From an uncultured Pseudomonadota bacterium (GTDB lineage Bacteria; Pseudomonadota; Gammaproteobacteria; Burkholderiales; Methylophilaceae), in contig CAINWC010000135.1 of assembly GCA_903854305.1 (NCBI GenBank), positions 1 through 14,844 on the forward strand: a DNA stretch of 14,844 bases, given 5' to 3'. The position numbers and the translations under genes were made by a program. Below the pieces are notes generated by a model, which saw only the letters and a program-made list of their open reading frames with translations, had not been told where the DNA came from and ran no database searches. Shown here piece by piece: positions 1-8,265 of this stretch. Numbering within the stretch: the stretch's first letter is position 1; the number at the start of each line of letters is the position of its first letter.

Positions 1-1128
1 CGGTACGTGGTCAAATTGCATGTTGGGATGCCCAATGACAATGGTAGGCACGTCGGATGGAGGAGGTAGATGTGCATTGAAAGTGCTTATCCATAATAAT
101 GCATCGCAGCTTTTCAATTGTTGCGTGCTAGAAAAGTGATAAGTATCGTACTCAGCTTTACCATGCGTGAATCTGTTTCTAGTCGGATAACCACTTAGCC
201 AAGTACTGGTATTGTTCACGCTCATGTCACCATCGCCAGCATTGAGTGGCAGGCCAGCAATGCGGCTGGTTTCATTGAATTTGGCAATCAATTGGGTAAT
301 ACTTTGAACAGTGAGTTCAGCGTGCGCATATTTAAAGTTACCAGCAGCCCAAACAACCACGGCATATTGTGTGGCTTTTAATTTTTCTAAAATGGTCTGT
401 AATGATGAAATCGTCACGCCGCCAACTTGATCTGAGGCAGACTTCTTATTCAGAGGATTTTTATTATTCATTAAGGCATGTAAGGCATTAATGATTTCAG
501 GGAGCTTTGCCATTTCAGCTTCAATCACCATCGGCTGTTTGCCGTCCGGTGAAATGCCTGCTGTAGTTTTTTCTGCTGCAACGCCTAAATAGATGACTTC
601 AGGGCTGGTTTTATCAAACATGCTATTCGTATTCCACACCAGTTTTTCAAAAAAACGTGGATGGCTACTTACGATGTCAGTACCAATCGCCAAAATTAGG
701 GTTGCACGATTTTTAACTTCGGTCAGCGTGGTATTTTGCCAGCCGCCATTTTGCAGCGCCAAGGTGTTGCGCACCGCGCCTTCACTATGTATATGGTCAA
801 GCGTAGCGCCCGTTTTTTCTGCCAAACTCATCACGGAACGCATGCCTTGAACTTCCGTACCTAAGCCCGCGAATAAAGGTTGCTTACTGGCCCGCAATAT
901 TTTTGCCGCAGCTTGTATGGCAGAAGTTAAATCAGTCGCTGTTCCTGCGATGCTGGCCGAGTCTACATTGCGCGAAGAATAAGCTTGCTCAAAAAAAGCA
1001 ATGCTTTTAGCACAACCATTTTTGATGTTAATGGGGGAGGTTGAAACTAAGGCCACATCATCGCAAAGTAAGCCGCAAGCGGGGCAACTGAAGTCAACGG
1101 ATTTGCTAATATCATCGGAAGTTTTCAT
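1..1128 (-). CDS. fhcB: Formyltransferase/hydrolase complex subunit B (formylmethanofuran dehydrogenase subunit B homologue), 3'-partial at window edge
   Basis: The minus-strand frame is open from ATG at 1128 to base 1 (376 codons, no stop); the C-terminus lies outside the window. The N-terminus has a four-cysteine pattern C15-P-A-C18-G-L-L-C22-D-D followed by C39, typical of formylmethanofuran dehydrogenase subunit B (FwdB/FmdB) and its bacterial relative FhcB. Further on, an SSHPRFF stretch matches the SNPxExHPR region of FwdB. In methylotrophs the FhcABCD complex hydrolyses the formyl-carrier intermediate to formate, the last step of the tetrahydromethanopterin formaldehyde-oxidation pathway, in the cytoplasm. 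Archaeal FwdB carries a Cys/Sec metal ligand in a C-H-G-P context near residue 118; here the corresponding stretch reads HSEGAV around residue 115, with no cysteine, which fits a hydrolase rather than a redox enzyme (that alignment was done by eye). The gene is divergent from ndk and probably begins an fhc operon. The Shine-Dalgarno is weak. The family assignment is fairly firm. Confidence 0.85.
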   Translation of the reverse strand, partial: MKTSDDISKSVDFSCPACGLLCDDVALVSTSPINIKNGCAKSIAFFEQAYSSRNVDSASIAGTATDLTSAIQAAAKILRASKQPLFAGLGTEVQGMRSVMSLAEKTGATLDHIHSEGAVRNTLALQNGGWQNTTLTEVKNRATLILAIGTDIVSSHPRFFEKLVWNTNSMFDKTSPEVIYLGVAAEKTTAGISPDGKQPMVIEAEMAKLPEIINALHALMNNKNPLNKKSASDQVGGVTISSLQTILEKLKATQYAVVVWAAGNFKYAHAELTVQSITQLIAKFNETSRIAGLPLNAGDGDMSVNNTSTWLSGYPTRNRFTHGKAEYDTYHFSSTQQLKSCDALLWISTFNAHLPPPSDVPTIVIGHPNMQFDHVP

Positions 1129-1256
1129 TTGAATGTAATTCTGCCACAAAGTTTGTAATTTTAAGCAAGAATTAAACATGTAAATGTAGGTTTATTTTAA
1201 GCGTCAAAAATGGTATTTTATCGTTCTTTTCAATATGTTAAATTAATGGAGTTGTA
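1129..1256. other. Divergent intergenic region between fhcB and ndk
   Basis: These 128 AT-rich bases must hold the promoters for both outward-facing genes. A TTGACG hexamer on the minus strand (1207-1202) with a poor -10 candidate (TTTACA, 1184-1179, 17-bp spacer) could serve fhcB. TATTTT (1214-1219) and TATGTT (1234-1239) are possible -10 boxes for ndk, but neither has a convincing -35. I see no clear operator palindrome. A GGAG at 1248-1251 is the ndk ribosome-binding site, five bases before its ATG. The hexamer assignments are guesses. Confidence 0.3.
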
Positions 1257-1664
1257 ATGGCTGTTCAACGCACACTTTCTATCATCAAACCTGATGCAGT
1301 AGCAAAAAATGTAATCGGTAAAATTCTTACGCGTTTTGAAAACGCTGGCTTAAAAGTAGTTGCTGCAAAAATGGCACAATTAACACAAGCTGAAGCTGAA
1401 GGCTTTTACGCAGTTCACGCTGCTCGCCCGTTCTTTGGCGATCTAGTTAAATTCATGATTTCTGGCCCAGTGATGATTCAAGCACTTGAAGGCGAAAATG
1501 CAGTGCAAGTGAACCGTGATTTAATGGGTGCTACAAACCCTAAAGATGCTGCTGCTGGCACAATTCGTGCTGACTTTGCTGAAAGCATTGATGCTAATGC
1601 AGTGCATGGTTCAGATTCAGAAGAAAATGCGGCGATCGAAATCGCTTACTTTTTCGGTAAGTAA
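1257..1664 (+). CDS. ndk: Nucleoside diphosphate kinase
   Basis: This cytoplasmic enzyme transfers the gamma-phosphate of ATP to NDPs through a phosphohistidine and so balances NTP/dNTP pools. The protein is 135 aa, close to the 140-143 aa of other bacterial Ndk proteins, and essentially full length. The N-terminal [11 protein letters not shown] (5-15) is the family hallmark. The catalytic histidine is H117 in [12 protein letters not shown] (114-125). K11, R87, R104 and N114 match the nucleotide-binding residues of the family. The ATG has a GGAG five bases upstream. It is the first gene of the rightward cluster, 36 bp before rlmN, and divergent from fhcB. Ndk followed by rlmN is a standard proteobacterial order. 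Nothing unusual is seen. Confidence 0.98.
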   Translation: MAVQRTLSIIKPDAVAKNVIGKILTRFENAGLKVVAAKMAQLTQAEAEGFYAVHAARPFFGDLVKFMISGPVMIQALEGENAVQVNRDLMGATNPKDAAAGTIRADFAESIDANAVHGSDSEENAAIEIAYFFGK

Positions 1665-1684
1665 TTTTAAGTTTTAGATTTATT

Positions 1685-1690
1685 AAAGGT
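1685..1690 (+). promoter_or_regulatory. Ribosome-binding site deciding the TTG start of rlmN
   Basis: AAAGGT lies ten bases before TTG at 1701. No ATG occurs in frame before codon 19 (1755), which would already remove conserved residues of the MxNLLxF-type N-terminus seen in betaproteobacterial RlmN, so the TTG at 1701 is preferred. Confidence 0.55.
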
Positions 1691-1700
1691 AAAAACAATT

Positions 1701-2801
1701 TTGGTCAATTTGCTCAATTTCAATCAACCACAACTGGCACAATGGTTCGCCGATATGGGTGAAAAACCATTTCGTGCCAAACAGCTGATGCGCTGGATGC
1801 ATCATTTTGGTGTGCATGATTTTGAGCAGATGACTGATATTGCCAAAGTGTTACGTGAAAAACTAGCCGCTGAGGCTGAAATCACCTTGCCTACCGTGCA
1901 GTTAGAGCAAGTCTCTAACGATGGTACGCGTAAATGGTTGATAGGTGCTGACACTGCCAACAGCATTGAAACCGTATTTATTCCTGAAGATGATCGCGGT
2001 ACTTTGTGTATTTCAAGCCAAGTGGGTTGTGCTTTGGAATGCACGTTTTGTAGTACAGGTCGTCAAGGGTTTAACCGAAACTTAAGTGTTTCAGAAATTA
2101 TTGGGCAGCTTGCTATTGCAAACCGCTCTTTGCGCTTAGAAACTGGTTACGATATGTTGCCGATTTCAGAGCGCATTATTAGTAATGTGGTGATGATGGG
2201 CATGGGCGAGCCTTTGGCCAATTACGATAACGTAGTGACTGCCATGCAGATTATGTTGGATGATAGCGCTTATGGCTTAAGCCGCCGCCGTCTGACGCTT
2301 TCCACTAGCGGCTTAGTGCCTGCGATGGATAGACTTAAAGAAGATTGCCCTGTGGCGCTAGCCGTGAGCTTGCATGCGCCTAACGATGCGTTGCGTGATG
2401 TGATCGTACCGATTAACAAGAAATATCCGCTGAAAGAATTAATGGCGGCATGTAATCGTTATTTAGAAAAAGCACCAAGAGACTTCGTTACGTTTGAATA
2501 CGTGATGCTGGATGGCGTGAATGATACCGTTGAGCATGCGCACCAGTTGTTAGCGCTAGTTAAAAACGTATCTTGCAAATTCAACTTGATTCCGTTCAAC
2601 CCGTTTCCCAATAGCGGTTATGACACGTCTAAAGTGAGCCATATCAAAGTGTTTCGTGACATCTTAATGCAAGCAGGGTATGTGGTTACGGTGCGCAGGA
2701 CGCGTGGTGAAGATATTGATGCCGCTTGCGGCCAGTTAGCGGGTAAAGTGTTAGATAAGACAAAACGTACTTCTAAAAGAATCCCAATTGAGGCGATTTA
2801 A
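1701..2801 (+). CDS. rlmN: Dual-specificity 23S rRNA A2503 / tRNA A37 C2-methyltransferase, radical SAM
   Basis: RlmN methylates C2 of A2503 in 23S rRNA and of A37 in several tRNAs, supporting translational accuracy. The 366 aa (TTG start) compare with about 384 in E. coli. The radical-SAM cluster motif CxxxCxxC is C110-ALE-C114-TF-C117. GMGEP (167-171) is the SAM-contacting motif, and STSGLVP (201-207) and [10 protein letters not shown] (223-232) are conserved in the family. C343 in AACGQLAGK is the cysteine that carries the mC2 methyl intermediate in RlmN/Cfr, and E90 in NSIETVF corresponds to the general base. The N-terminal accessory domain ([11 protein letters not shown], 22-32) contacts RNA. 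The stop TAA overlaps the pilF ATG by one base (TAATG), indicating translational coupling. GMGEP and GQLAG context fits RlmN better than the resistance enzyme Cfr, as does the housekeeping neighbourhood. Confidence 0.97.
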   Translation: MVNLLNFNQPQLAQWFADMGEKPFRAKQLMRWMHHFGVHDFEQMTDIAKVLREKLAAEAEITLPTVQLEQVSNDGTRKWLIGADTANSIETVFIPEDDRGTLCISSQVGCALECTFCSTGRQGFNRNLSVSEIIGQLAIANRSLRLETGYDMLPISERIISNVVMMGMGEPLANYDNVVTAMQIMLDDSAYGLSRRRLTLSTSGLVPAMDRLKEDCPVALAVSLHAPNDALRDVIVPINKKYPLKELMAACNRYLEKAPRDFVTFEYVMLDGVNDTVEHAHQLLALVKNVSCKFNLIPFNPFPNSGYDTSKVSHIKVFRDILMQAGYVVTVRRTRGEDIDAACGQLAGKVLDKTKRTSKRIPIEAI

Positions 2802-3595
2802 TGAATATTAATGTGAACTGTTTAGCAAAAAAAATAAGTACAACAACGGTTAAGTTCGGTGTGTTGATTTGCCTGATCGGCTTGGTTAGTGCTGGTTGTG
2901 CAAGCATCGAGCAAAAAGAAAAATCCGATGAGAATCTAAAGGTGCGCGCGCGCGCGCATACAGATTTAGGCGCCGTTTATTTTCAGCAAAAGCAATTTGA
3001 AATTGCTTTAGAAGAATTTACCCAAGCCACTAAAATTGATCCTAACTTTGGATTGGCGTTTAATGGCTTAGGCTTAGTGTATGCGGCGCTAGGCCAAGAT
3101 GATATTGCTAACGGCAACTTTAAAAAAGCCATAGAAGTTGAGCCAAATAATTCAGAATCACATAACAATTACGGTAGTTTTTTATGTGCTAGAAGCCGTT
3201 ATGATGAGTCGATAAAAGAATTTTTAGCTGCGGTTAAAAACCCATTATATGCCACACCAGCGATGGCTTATACCAATGCGGGCATTTGTTCTATGCGTAA
3301 AAAAGACATGGTAAATGCTGAAGTTTATTTGCAAAGAGCGTTACAACTTGAGCCCTTATCAAATATGGCTGCTTATCAACTTGCTACGCTTCAATTTAGT
3401 CGTAATGATGCAGTTACCGCTAAAGCAACATTGCAGAATGTCATGCTAAGTCAGCCTGGGCCAGAGATGTTGTGGTTAGCGATTCAAATTGAACGGGCTG
3501 TAGGCGTAAGAGATGCTGAGGCTAGCTACGCGTTGCAATTACGCCGTCAATATCCTGATTCTGAGCAAGCTAGATTATTGCGGAACGGACTGTAA
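2801..3595 (+). CDS. pilF: Type IV pilus biogenesis/stability lipoprotein PilF (PilW), TPR protein
   Basis: PilF/PilW is an outer-membrane TPR lipoprotein, the pilotin needed for assembly and multimerisation of the PilQ secretin of type IV pili. Of the 264 aa, residues 1-33 form a signal peptide (basic K10-K11 and K18, hydrophobic 19-29) ending at VSAGC with C33 as the presumed lipidated residue; serine at -3 makes this a non-canonical lipobox. The residue after C33 is alanine, not aspartate, compatible with outer-membrane sorting. About five TPR units follow (roughly 51-84, 85-118, 119-152, 155-188, 189-222), with typical G/A-Y and P-N positions. The start overlaps the rlmN stop and its own stop overlaps the rodZ ATG, the conserved rlmN-pilF-rodZ arrangement. 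Codons 48-53 contain a (GC)7 tract. If no type IV pilus is made, it could act as a general envelope TPR lipoprotein. Confidence 0.92.
   Translation: MNINVNCLAKKISTTTVKFGVLICLIGLVSAGCASIEQKEKSDENLKVRARAHTDLGAVYFQQKQFEIALEEFTQATKIDPNFGLAFNGLGLVYAALGQDDIANGNFKKAIEVEPNNSESHNNYGSFLCARSRYDESIKEFLAAVKNPLYATPAMAYTNAGICSMRKKDMVNAEVYLQRALQLEPLSNMAAYQLATLQFSRNDAVTAKATLQNVMLSQPGPEMLWLAIQIERAVGVRDAEASYALQLRRQYPDSEQARLLRNGL
2943..2958. repeat. (GC)7 dinucleotide tract, 16-bp perfect palindrome, inside pilF
   Basis: The sequence TGCGCGCGCGCGCGCA is a perfect alternating purine-pyrimidine run and its own reverse complement. It encodes V48-R-A-R-A-H53 of PilF, just after the lipidated cysteine. In this AT-rich region it stands out, and gain or loss of one GC unit would frameshift the gene. 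Whether it varies cannot be seen from one sequence. Confidence 0.9.
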
Positions 3596-4662
3596 TGATG
3601 ACTAATGAACTCACTATTGAGATTTCTGAATCACCTAAAATGGATATTGAGCCGCTAGGTGAGGTATTGTTAGCGGCAAGGAATGCTAAAAACCTTACGC
3701 AAAAAGATGTTTCAGATAACTTACGTTTAAGCATTAAACAAATAGATGCGTTAGAAACTAATGCGTTTGATTTATTGCCTGAGGCAATGATTACACGCGG
3801 ATTTATTCGCAACTATGCACGTTTTCTAGATGTAGATGCTGAGCCATTATTGGAAAGTTATCGTGCTCGTGTGCCAGATAAGTCACCTAATAAGCTGAAT
3901 GTGCAGTCTTCTATCAATCAAGTCATGTTAACTAAGGAAAGTCAGCCTTGGTTGAAATATATATTAGCGAGTATCTTGATATTGCTATCTTTATTGTCAT
4001 GGTTTTTTTATATGGACTACATACCAAAACCAGCAAACCCCCCTGTGGCTTTAAAAGCCGATGTGGCAGTTCCCGTCACGGTTCCTGTAACGATTCCGCT
4101 TCCAGAAATTGCTTTGCCAGCCGCAGAGCGTATGCCTGAAGTGAATGATGTGGTGGTTGGTGCAGACGCGGCTACTACGCCAAGCCTTGCTACTGATGCA
4201 AGCGTTCCTGTGGCTATTGCACCCAATGTTGCGCCGGTAGCAACACCACCTGTGGCTGTTGATTTTAATGCATTAAAGGCGAATGCTGAGCGTGCAAAAC
4301 AAGCGACATCAGTGGTTACTATGCCGTTGCCAGCAGTGCAGTCGGCAGTAGGTCAATCAAAAGCACCGCAATTGTCCGCCTCTCAAGATAACAAGGCTGC
4401 GATTGATACTGCGGCTCTTAATACTACAAAAAAAGTAAGCATGTCTTTTACTGAGCAAACTTGGGTGAGTGTGACCAATAAATCGGGTAAAGTAATTTTT
4501 GAAAAAATGCTTTCTGCTAATAGTACTGATGGTTTTGATGGCGAGCCGCCATTTAATGTGCTGATTGGCAATGCAAAAGCAACCAAGCTTATGTATTTAG
4601 GAAAGCCTGTGGATTTGGCGCCTTCTACAAAAAGTAATGTTGCACATATCACTTTGCAATAA
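3595..4662 (+). CDS. rodZ: Cytoskeleton/cell-shape protein RodZ (HTH domain and DUF4115)
   Basis: RodZ is a bitopic inner-membrane protein linking MreB filaments to the elongasome and so maintaining rod shape. In the 355 aa, a cytoplasmic helix-turn-helix of the HTH_25/XRE type covers about 20-88 (LGEVLLAARNAKNLTQKDVS, RGFIRNYARFLDVD). One transmembrane helix lies at about 119-141, after the juxtamembrane Q117-P-W. A periplasmic linker rich in Pro, Val and Ala spans about 145-260, and a C-terminal RodZ beta-domain (DUF4115; FTEQTWVSVTNKSGKVIFE onward) covers about 283-354. The length is close to that of E. coli RodZ (337). Two consecutive ATG codons (3595, 3598) could start translation; the first overlaps the pilF stop as TAATG. 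The gene lies directly upstream of ispG, the usual order. The repeated VPV/PVT/PVA units of the linker probably vary between strains. Confidence 0.95.
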   Translation: MMTNELTIEISESPKMDIEPLGEVLLAARNAKNLTQKDVSDNLRLSIKQIDALETNAFDLLPEAMITRGFIRNYARFLDVDAEPLLESYRARVPDKSPNKLNVQSSINQVMLTKESQPWLKYILASILILLSLLSWFFYMDYIPKPANPPVALKADVAVPVTVPVTIPLPEIALPAAERMPEVNDVVVGADAATTPSLATDASVPVAIAPNVAPVATPPVAVDFNALKANAERAKQATSVVTMPLPAVQSAVGQSKAPQLSASQDNKAAIDTAALNTTKKVSMSFTEQTWVSVTNKSGKVIFEKMLSANSTDGFDGEPPFNVLIGNAKATKLMYLGKPVDLAPSTKSNVAHITLQ

Positions 4663-4690
4663 CTACATTAGCAATCATTGTTTAAATTTT

Positions 4691-4694
4691 GGAG
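4691..4694 (+). promoter_or_regulatory. Ribosome-binding site favouring TTG 4701 as the ispG start
   Basis: GGAG is followed six bases later by TTG at 4701. An in-frame TTG at 4689 is also available but overlaps this GGAG and has no Shine-Dalgarno of its own, so the start four codons downstream is more likely. No in-frame ATG occurs before codon 16 of the shorter form (4746). Confidence 0.6.
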
Positions 4695-4700
4695 CAGTCG

Positions 4701-6029
4701 TTGAGCTTATTTCATCTTAATCAGCCACGTAATACTTTGCAGGTGATGATTGCTCATGTGCCAGTAGGTGGTGGTTTGGCTGGGACCTTAGCCGCTCCAG
4801 TGGTTGTGCAAAGTATGACGAATACGGATACTGCCGATGCAGAAGCAACCATTAAACAAGTGTTTGAATTGTGGCAAGCTGGGAGTGAAGTTGTTCGCAT
4901 TACCGTTAACTCTCCAGAGGCCGCTGCGCAAGTAAGCAATATTCGTCGTGGCTTAGATGCTTTAGGTTGTAACGTACCGCTGGTAGGCGATTTTCATTAC
5001 AACGGACATAAGCTGTTAGCCCAGTATCCAGATTGCGCAGAAGCGCTCGCCAAATACCGCATTAATCCAGGTAATGTAGGCAAAGGCTCTAAGCGCGACG
5101 AACAATTTGCAGCTATGATAGAAGCGGCAATCCAGTATAAAAAAGCGGTGCGTATCGGCGTGAATTGGGGTAGTTTAGACCAAGCCAAGATGGCACAAAT
5201 GATGGACGATAATGCTAAATTGCCTTCGCCGTTGTCGTCAGAAGCATTGATGCGTGAAGCTTTGATTCAATCGGCTCTTGAGAGTGCGCAGCAAGCCGTT
5301 GATTTAGGTTTGTCACCTAATCAAATTATCATTTCTTGTAAAGTCAGCAATGTGCAAGATTTGGTTAAAGTCTATTCAGATCTAGCCAGTCGTAGCGATT
5401 ATCCCTTGCATTTAGGCTTAACTGAAGCTGGTATGGGTTCTAAAGGTATTGTGGCTTCAACGGCTGCGCTGGCTTTGCTTTTGCAGCAGGGCATTGGCAA
5501 TACGATACGTGTGTCATTAACGCCGGAACCGAATGAATCGCGCACTAAAGAAGTGATTGTTGCCCAAGAGATTTTACAAACAATGGGTATTCGTTCATTT
5601 ACGCCATTGGTAACCGCTTGCCCAGGTTGCGGTCGCACGACATCGACCTATTTTCAAGAACTCGCGATGCAGATTCAACGTTATTTACGTAATCAAATGC
5701 CTGTGTGGCGTGGTCAATATGACGGCGTTGAAAACATGAGCGTTGCTGTGATGGGCTGCGTGGTGAATGGTCCCGGTGAATCAAAGTTAGCGAATATTGG
5801 CATCAGTTTGCCTGGTACTGGTGAAACGCCTGTGGCACCGGTATTTGTGGATGGCGAAAAAACCGTGACGCTAAAAGGTGACCACATTGCGCAAGAGTTT
5901 CAGGCCATTGTTGAAAATTATGTGCAAACTAATTACGCCGTAGGCGGAAAATTACATGCAAGCGTAGTCAATAAATCGGCGCATAGCAGTGAGCCGCAAA
6001 AGATCATTCCAATTCAAGCAATTAATTAA
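4701..6029 (+). CDS. ispG: 4-hydroxy-3-methylbut-2-en-1-yl diphosphate synthase (flavodoxin)
   Basis: IspG (GcpE) is a [4Fe-4S] enzyme of the cytoplasmic MEP pathway; it converts 2-C-methylerythritol 2,4-cyclodiphosphate to HMBPP, which IspH turns into isoprenoid precursors. From TTG 4701 the protein is 442 aa; from TTG 4689 it would be 446. [13 protein letters not shown] (34-46) and the TIM-barrel part ([30 protein letters not shown]) are characteristic. The cluster ligands are C307 and C310 in ACPGCGRT and C353 in [11 protein letters not shown], with the conserved glutamate at 360. E. coli IspG is 372 aa. The extra length is mainly an internal stretch around 160-185, the N-terminus and a 25-residue tail, and longer forms are usual in betaproteobacteria. 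It lies between rodZ and hisS as in most relatives. The annotation is secure; only the start is debatable. Confidence 0.97.
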   Translation: MSLFHLNQPRNTLQVMIAHVPVGGGLAGTLAAPVVVQSMTNTDTADAEATIKQVFELWQAGSEVVRITVNSPEAAAQVSNIRRGLDALGCNVPLVGDFHYNGHKLLAQYPDCAEALAKYRINPGNVGKGSKRDEQFAAMIEAAIQYKKAVRIGVNWGSLDQAKMAQMMDDNAKLPSPLSSEALMREALIQSALESAQQAVDLGLSPNQIIISCKVSNVQDLVKVYSDLASRSDYPLHLGLTEAGMGSKGIVASTAALALLLQQGIGNTIRVSLTPEPNESRTKEVIVAQEILQTMGIRSFTPLVTACPGCGRTTSTYFQELAMQIQRYLRNQMPVWRGQYDGVENMSVAVMGCVVNGPGESKLANIGISLPGTGETPVAPVFVDGEKTVTLKGDHIAQEFQAIVENYVQTNYAVGGKLHASVVNKSAHSSEPQKIIPIQAIN

Positions 6030-6041
6030 AGCAGTCACACT

Positions 6042-7346
6042 ATGGTTGAAAACTCAATAAAAACTAAGCAAGCCAAATCTACCAGCACTAAATTTCAAAG
6101 CATCAAAGGTTTCTACGATATTCTGCCGGAAGCTACACCATTGTGGTTTAAGCTGGAAGATACAGCGCGCCGTGTGCTAGGCCAATACGGTTATAAAAAT
6201 ATTCGCATGCCTTTAGTCGAACCTACTGACTTATTTGTGCGCTCTGTAGGCGAGCACACCGATATTGTAGAAAAAGAAATGTATGCGTGGGAAGACGCTC
6301 TTAATGGTGATAAGTTGACCTTGCGACCTGAAGGTACGGCAGGCTGCGTGCGTGCGGTGGTAGAGCACAACCTTACTTACAATGGCCCGCAAAGGCTTTG
6401 GTACAGCGGTGCGATGTTTCGCCATGAAAACGTGCAAAAAGGCCGTCAACGCCAGTTTCATCAAGTTGGCGTGGAAGCTTTTGGCTTTGATAGCCCGCAA
6501 GTGGATGCGGAGCAAATTGTTTTATTGGCAAGACTTTGGCGTGAGTTAGGCATTGCCGATGTTGAGTTGCAAATCAATAGCATCGGTGATGCACCTGAGC
6601 GCGCGGCCTATCGCAATACCCTGATTGCTTACTTTGAACAGCATATGGATTTGCTAGATGAAGATGCTAAGCGCCGTTTGCATACGAATCCTCTGCGGAT
6701 TTTAGATACTAAGAATCCACGCATGCAAGCTATATGTGACAATGCTCCTAAGTTGATGGATTTTTTGGGCGATGAAACCCGTGCGCATTTTGATGGTTTG
6801 TGTAAGTTGTTGGATGACGCTGGTGTAGCATATTTAATTAATGCACGACTTGTACGTGGCTTGGATTATTACAATCGCACCGTATTTGAATGGGTGACTA
6901 CCAAACTCGGCGCACAAGGCACGATTGCCGGTGGCGGCCGATATGATGCATTGGTCGAGCGTTTAGGGGGCGAGGCAACCCCAGCATGTGGCTTTGGTAT
7001 AGGTTTAGAGCGTGTATTTCTGTTGATGCAAGAATATGGCATTACTGCAGAAGATGCGCCAGATGTGTATTTGGTGAATGTGGGTGAGTTGGCAGAAAAT
7101 ACGGCATTCAGCATTGCAGAACAGCTACGTAATGCTGACATTCAAGTGGTGTTACATGCGGGCGGTGGAAGTTTTAAGTCGCAAATGAAAAAGGCAGATA
7201 GAAGCCAGGCCAAGTTTGCATTGATTCTTGGTGATGATGAAGTGGTGCGTCAACAAGTGACATTAAAGCCTATGCAGGCCGAAATCAAAGGCGAGCAACA
7301 GCAATGTAGTATTGAAGAAGCGATTAAAATTTTGCTAGCAAGCTAA
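6042..7346 (+). CDS. hisS: Histidyl-tRNA synthetase (class II)
   Basis: HisRS charges tRNA-His with histidine using ATP. The 434 aa fit bacterial HisRS (about 420-430). It carries IKGFYDILP (21-29) near the N-terminus; class II motif 2 across LTLRPEGTAGCVRA (92-105) and MFRHENVQKGRQRQFHQ (125-141); the histidine A motif LVRGLDYYNRTVFE (270-283); and motif 3 in GIGLERVFLL (319-328), preceded by GGGRYDALVERLGG (297-310). The C-terminal anticodon-binding domain starts near residue 340 (DVYLVNVG). The N-terminus has about 17 extra residues, rich in Lys, Ser and Thr, before the conserved block. There is no strong Shine-Dalgarno before the ATG, which follows ispG by 12 bases, so coupling to ispG is likely. 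All catalytic motifs look intact. Confidence 0.98.
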   Translation: MVENSIKTKQAKSTSTKFQSIKGFYDILPEATPLWFKLEDTARRVLGQYGYKNIRMPLVEPTDLFVRSVGEHTDIVEKEMYAWEDALNGDKLTLRPEGTAGCVRAVVEHNLTYNGPQRLWYSGAMFRHENVQKGRQRQFHQVGVEAFGFDSPQVDAEQIVLLARLWRELGIADVELQINSIGDAPERAAYRNTLIAYFEQHMDLLDEDAKRRLHTNPLRILDTKNPRMQAICDNAPKLMDFLGDETRAHFDGLCKLLDDAGVAYLINARLVRGLDYYNRTVFEWVTTKLGAQGTIAGGGRYDALVERLGGEATPACGFGIGLERVFLLMQEYGITAEDAPDVYLVNVGELAENTAFSIAEQLRNADIQVVLHAGGGSFKSQMKKADRSQAKFALILGDDEVVRQQVTLKPMQAEIKGEQQQCSIEEAIKILLAS

Positions 7347-7383
7347 AAACAAGCGGGTTAACGCACAATATTGAGCAAATAAA

Positions 7384-8265
7384 ATGACAGTTACTACAGC
7401 ATTATTACAGCTTGAACACGTGAGTATCGCGCTTAAGAAAACGCCATCACGTTTATTGGTGAATAATGTGAGTTTTGCTATTGAAGCGGGCAAAACGACT
7501 TGCGTGGTCGGTGAGTCTGGCAGTGGTAAAAGTTTAACGGCATTGTCTGTGATGGGCTTATTGTCTAAGCAACTGCAATTAATCACGGGTAAAGTCTTGT
7601 TTAACGATGGTGACGCGGGCGTTCAAGATTTAACTTTATTGGATGCCGAAAGTTTGCGAAAAATTCGTGGTGCAAAAATTGCCATGATTTTTCAAGAACC
7701 GATGACTTCGCTGAACCCTGTGCTAACTGTGGGCTATCAGATTGGTGAAAGTCTAACGACCCATTTGGGCCTTAAAGGTGATGCTTTAAAAATTAAAATC
7801 GCAAGTTTGTTAGAAATGGTGGGTATTCCACCTAGTCGCGCTAATAGTTACCCTGATGAGTTGTCTGGCGGGCAACGTCAGCGCGTGATGATTGCGATGA
7901 GCATTGCTTGCGAACCACGTTTGTTAATTGCTGACGAGCCAACCACTGCTTTAGATGTAACGGTGCAAGCGCAAATACTTAAGCTGCTTGACGCACTTAA
8001 AACACGTATGAATATGGGTATGTTGTTTATTACCCACGATTTTGGTGTGGTAGCGGATATTGCAGATAATGTAGTGGTGATGTTCAGAGGCGAAATTGTG
8101 GAAGCTGGCACAAAAGATCAAGTGTTAAACAATCCGCAGCACCCTTACACAAAAGCCTTGCTAGCATGTGTGCCAGATGCCGAAGGTAAAAAGCCACTTA
8201 AGCCGATTGATTATGCCTGGCTGCCAGAAAATGAAGTAGCTCAAAATGTACAGGTGGCTTTATGA
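7384..8265 (+). CDS. ABC transporter ATP-binding protein, peptide/nickel (DppD/OppD) type
   Basis: This is an ABC ATPase of the dipeptide/oligopeptide/nickel import family, 293 aa. Walker A is GESGSGKS (43-50), the Q-loop glutamine is Q104 in FQEPMTSLNP, the signature LSGGQRQR begins at 160, Walker B is LLIADE (180-185), followed by the PTTALD loop, and the switch histidine is H218. The C-terminus has PQHPYTKALLACVP (251-264), the start of the oligopeptide-transporter C-terminal region typical of DppD/OppD. The end of that region is short, so the Cys motif for an iron-sulfur site seen in some relatives is absent. The stop overlaps the next ATPase start (ATGA). Together the two resemble the halves of the double ATPase YejF, or GsiA, but as separate genes. 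Substrate is unknown because no permease or binding protein is present in the window. A gene symbol would be a guess. Confidence 0.9.
   Translation: MTVTTALLQLEHVSIALKKTPSRLLVNNVSFAIEAGKTTCVVGESGSGKSLTALSVMGLLSKQLQLITGKVLFNDGDAGVQDLTLLDAESLRKIRGAKIAMIFQEPMTSLNPVLTVGYQIGESLTTHLGLKGDALKIKIASLLEMVGIPPSRANSYPDELSGGQRQRVMIAMSIACEPRLLIADEPTTALDVTVQAQILKLLDALKTRMNMGMLFITHDFGVVADIADNVVVMFRGEIVEAGTKDQVLNNPQHPYTKALLACVPDAEGKKPLKPIDYAWLPENEVAQNVQVAL

Noticed and set aside
593..850. Plus-strand 85-codon open frame
   Set aside because: It lies antisense to the uninterrupted fhcB frame, has no ribosome-binding site and resembles no known protein; a shadow frame.
1179..1207. Minus-strand TTGACG with TTTACA as an fhcB promoter
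   Set aside because: The -35 is good but the -10 matches the consensus poorly, so it is noted within the intergenic entry and not called as a separate promoter.
1701..2801. Possible Cfr-type antibiotic-resistance methyltransferase
   Set aside because: The sequence and neighbours (ndk, pilF, rodZ, ispG) are those of chromosomal RlmN.
3948..4139. Plus-strand 63-codon open frame within rodZ
   Set aside because: It lies in another frame inside the transmembrane and linker region of rodZ, which is clearly coding; its composition merely reflects rodZ codons.
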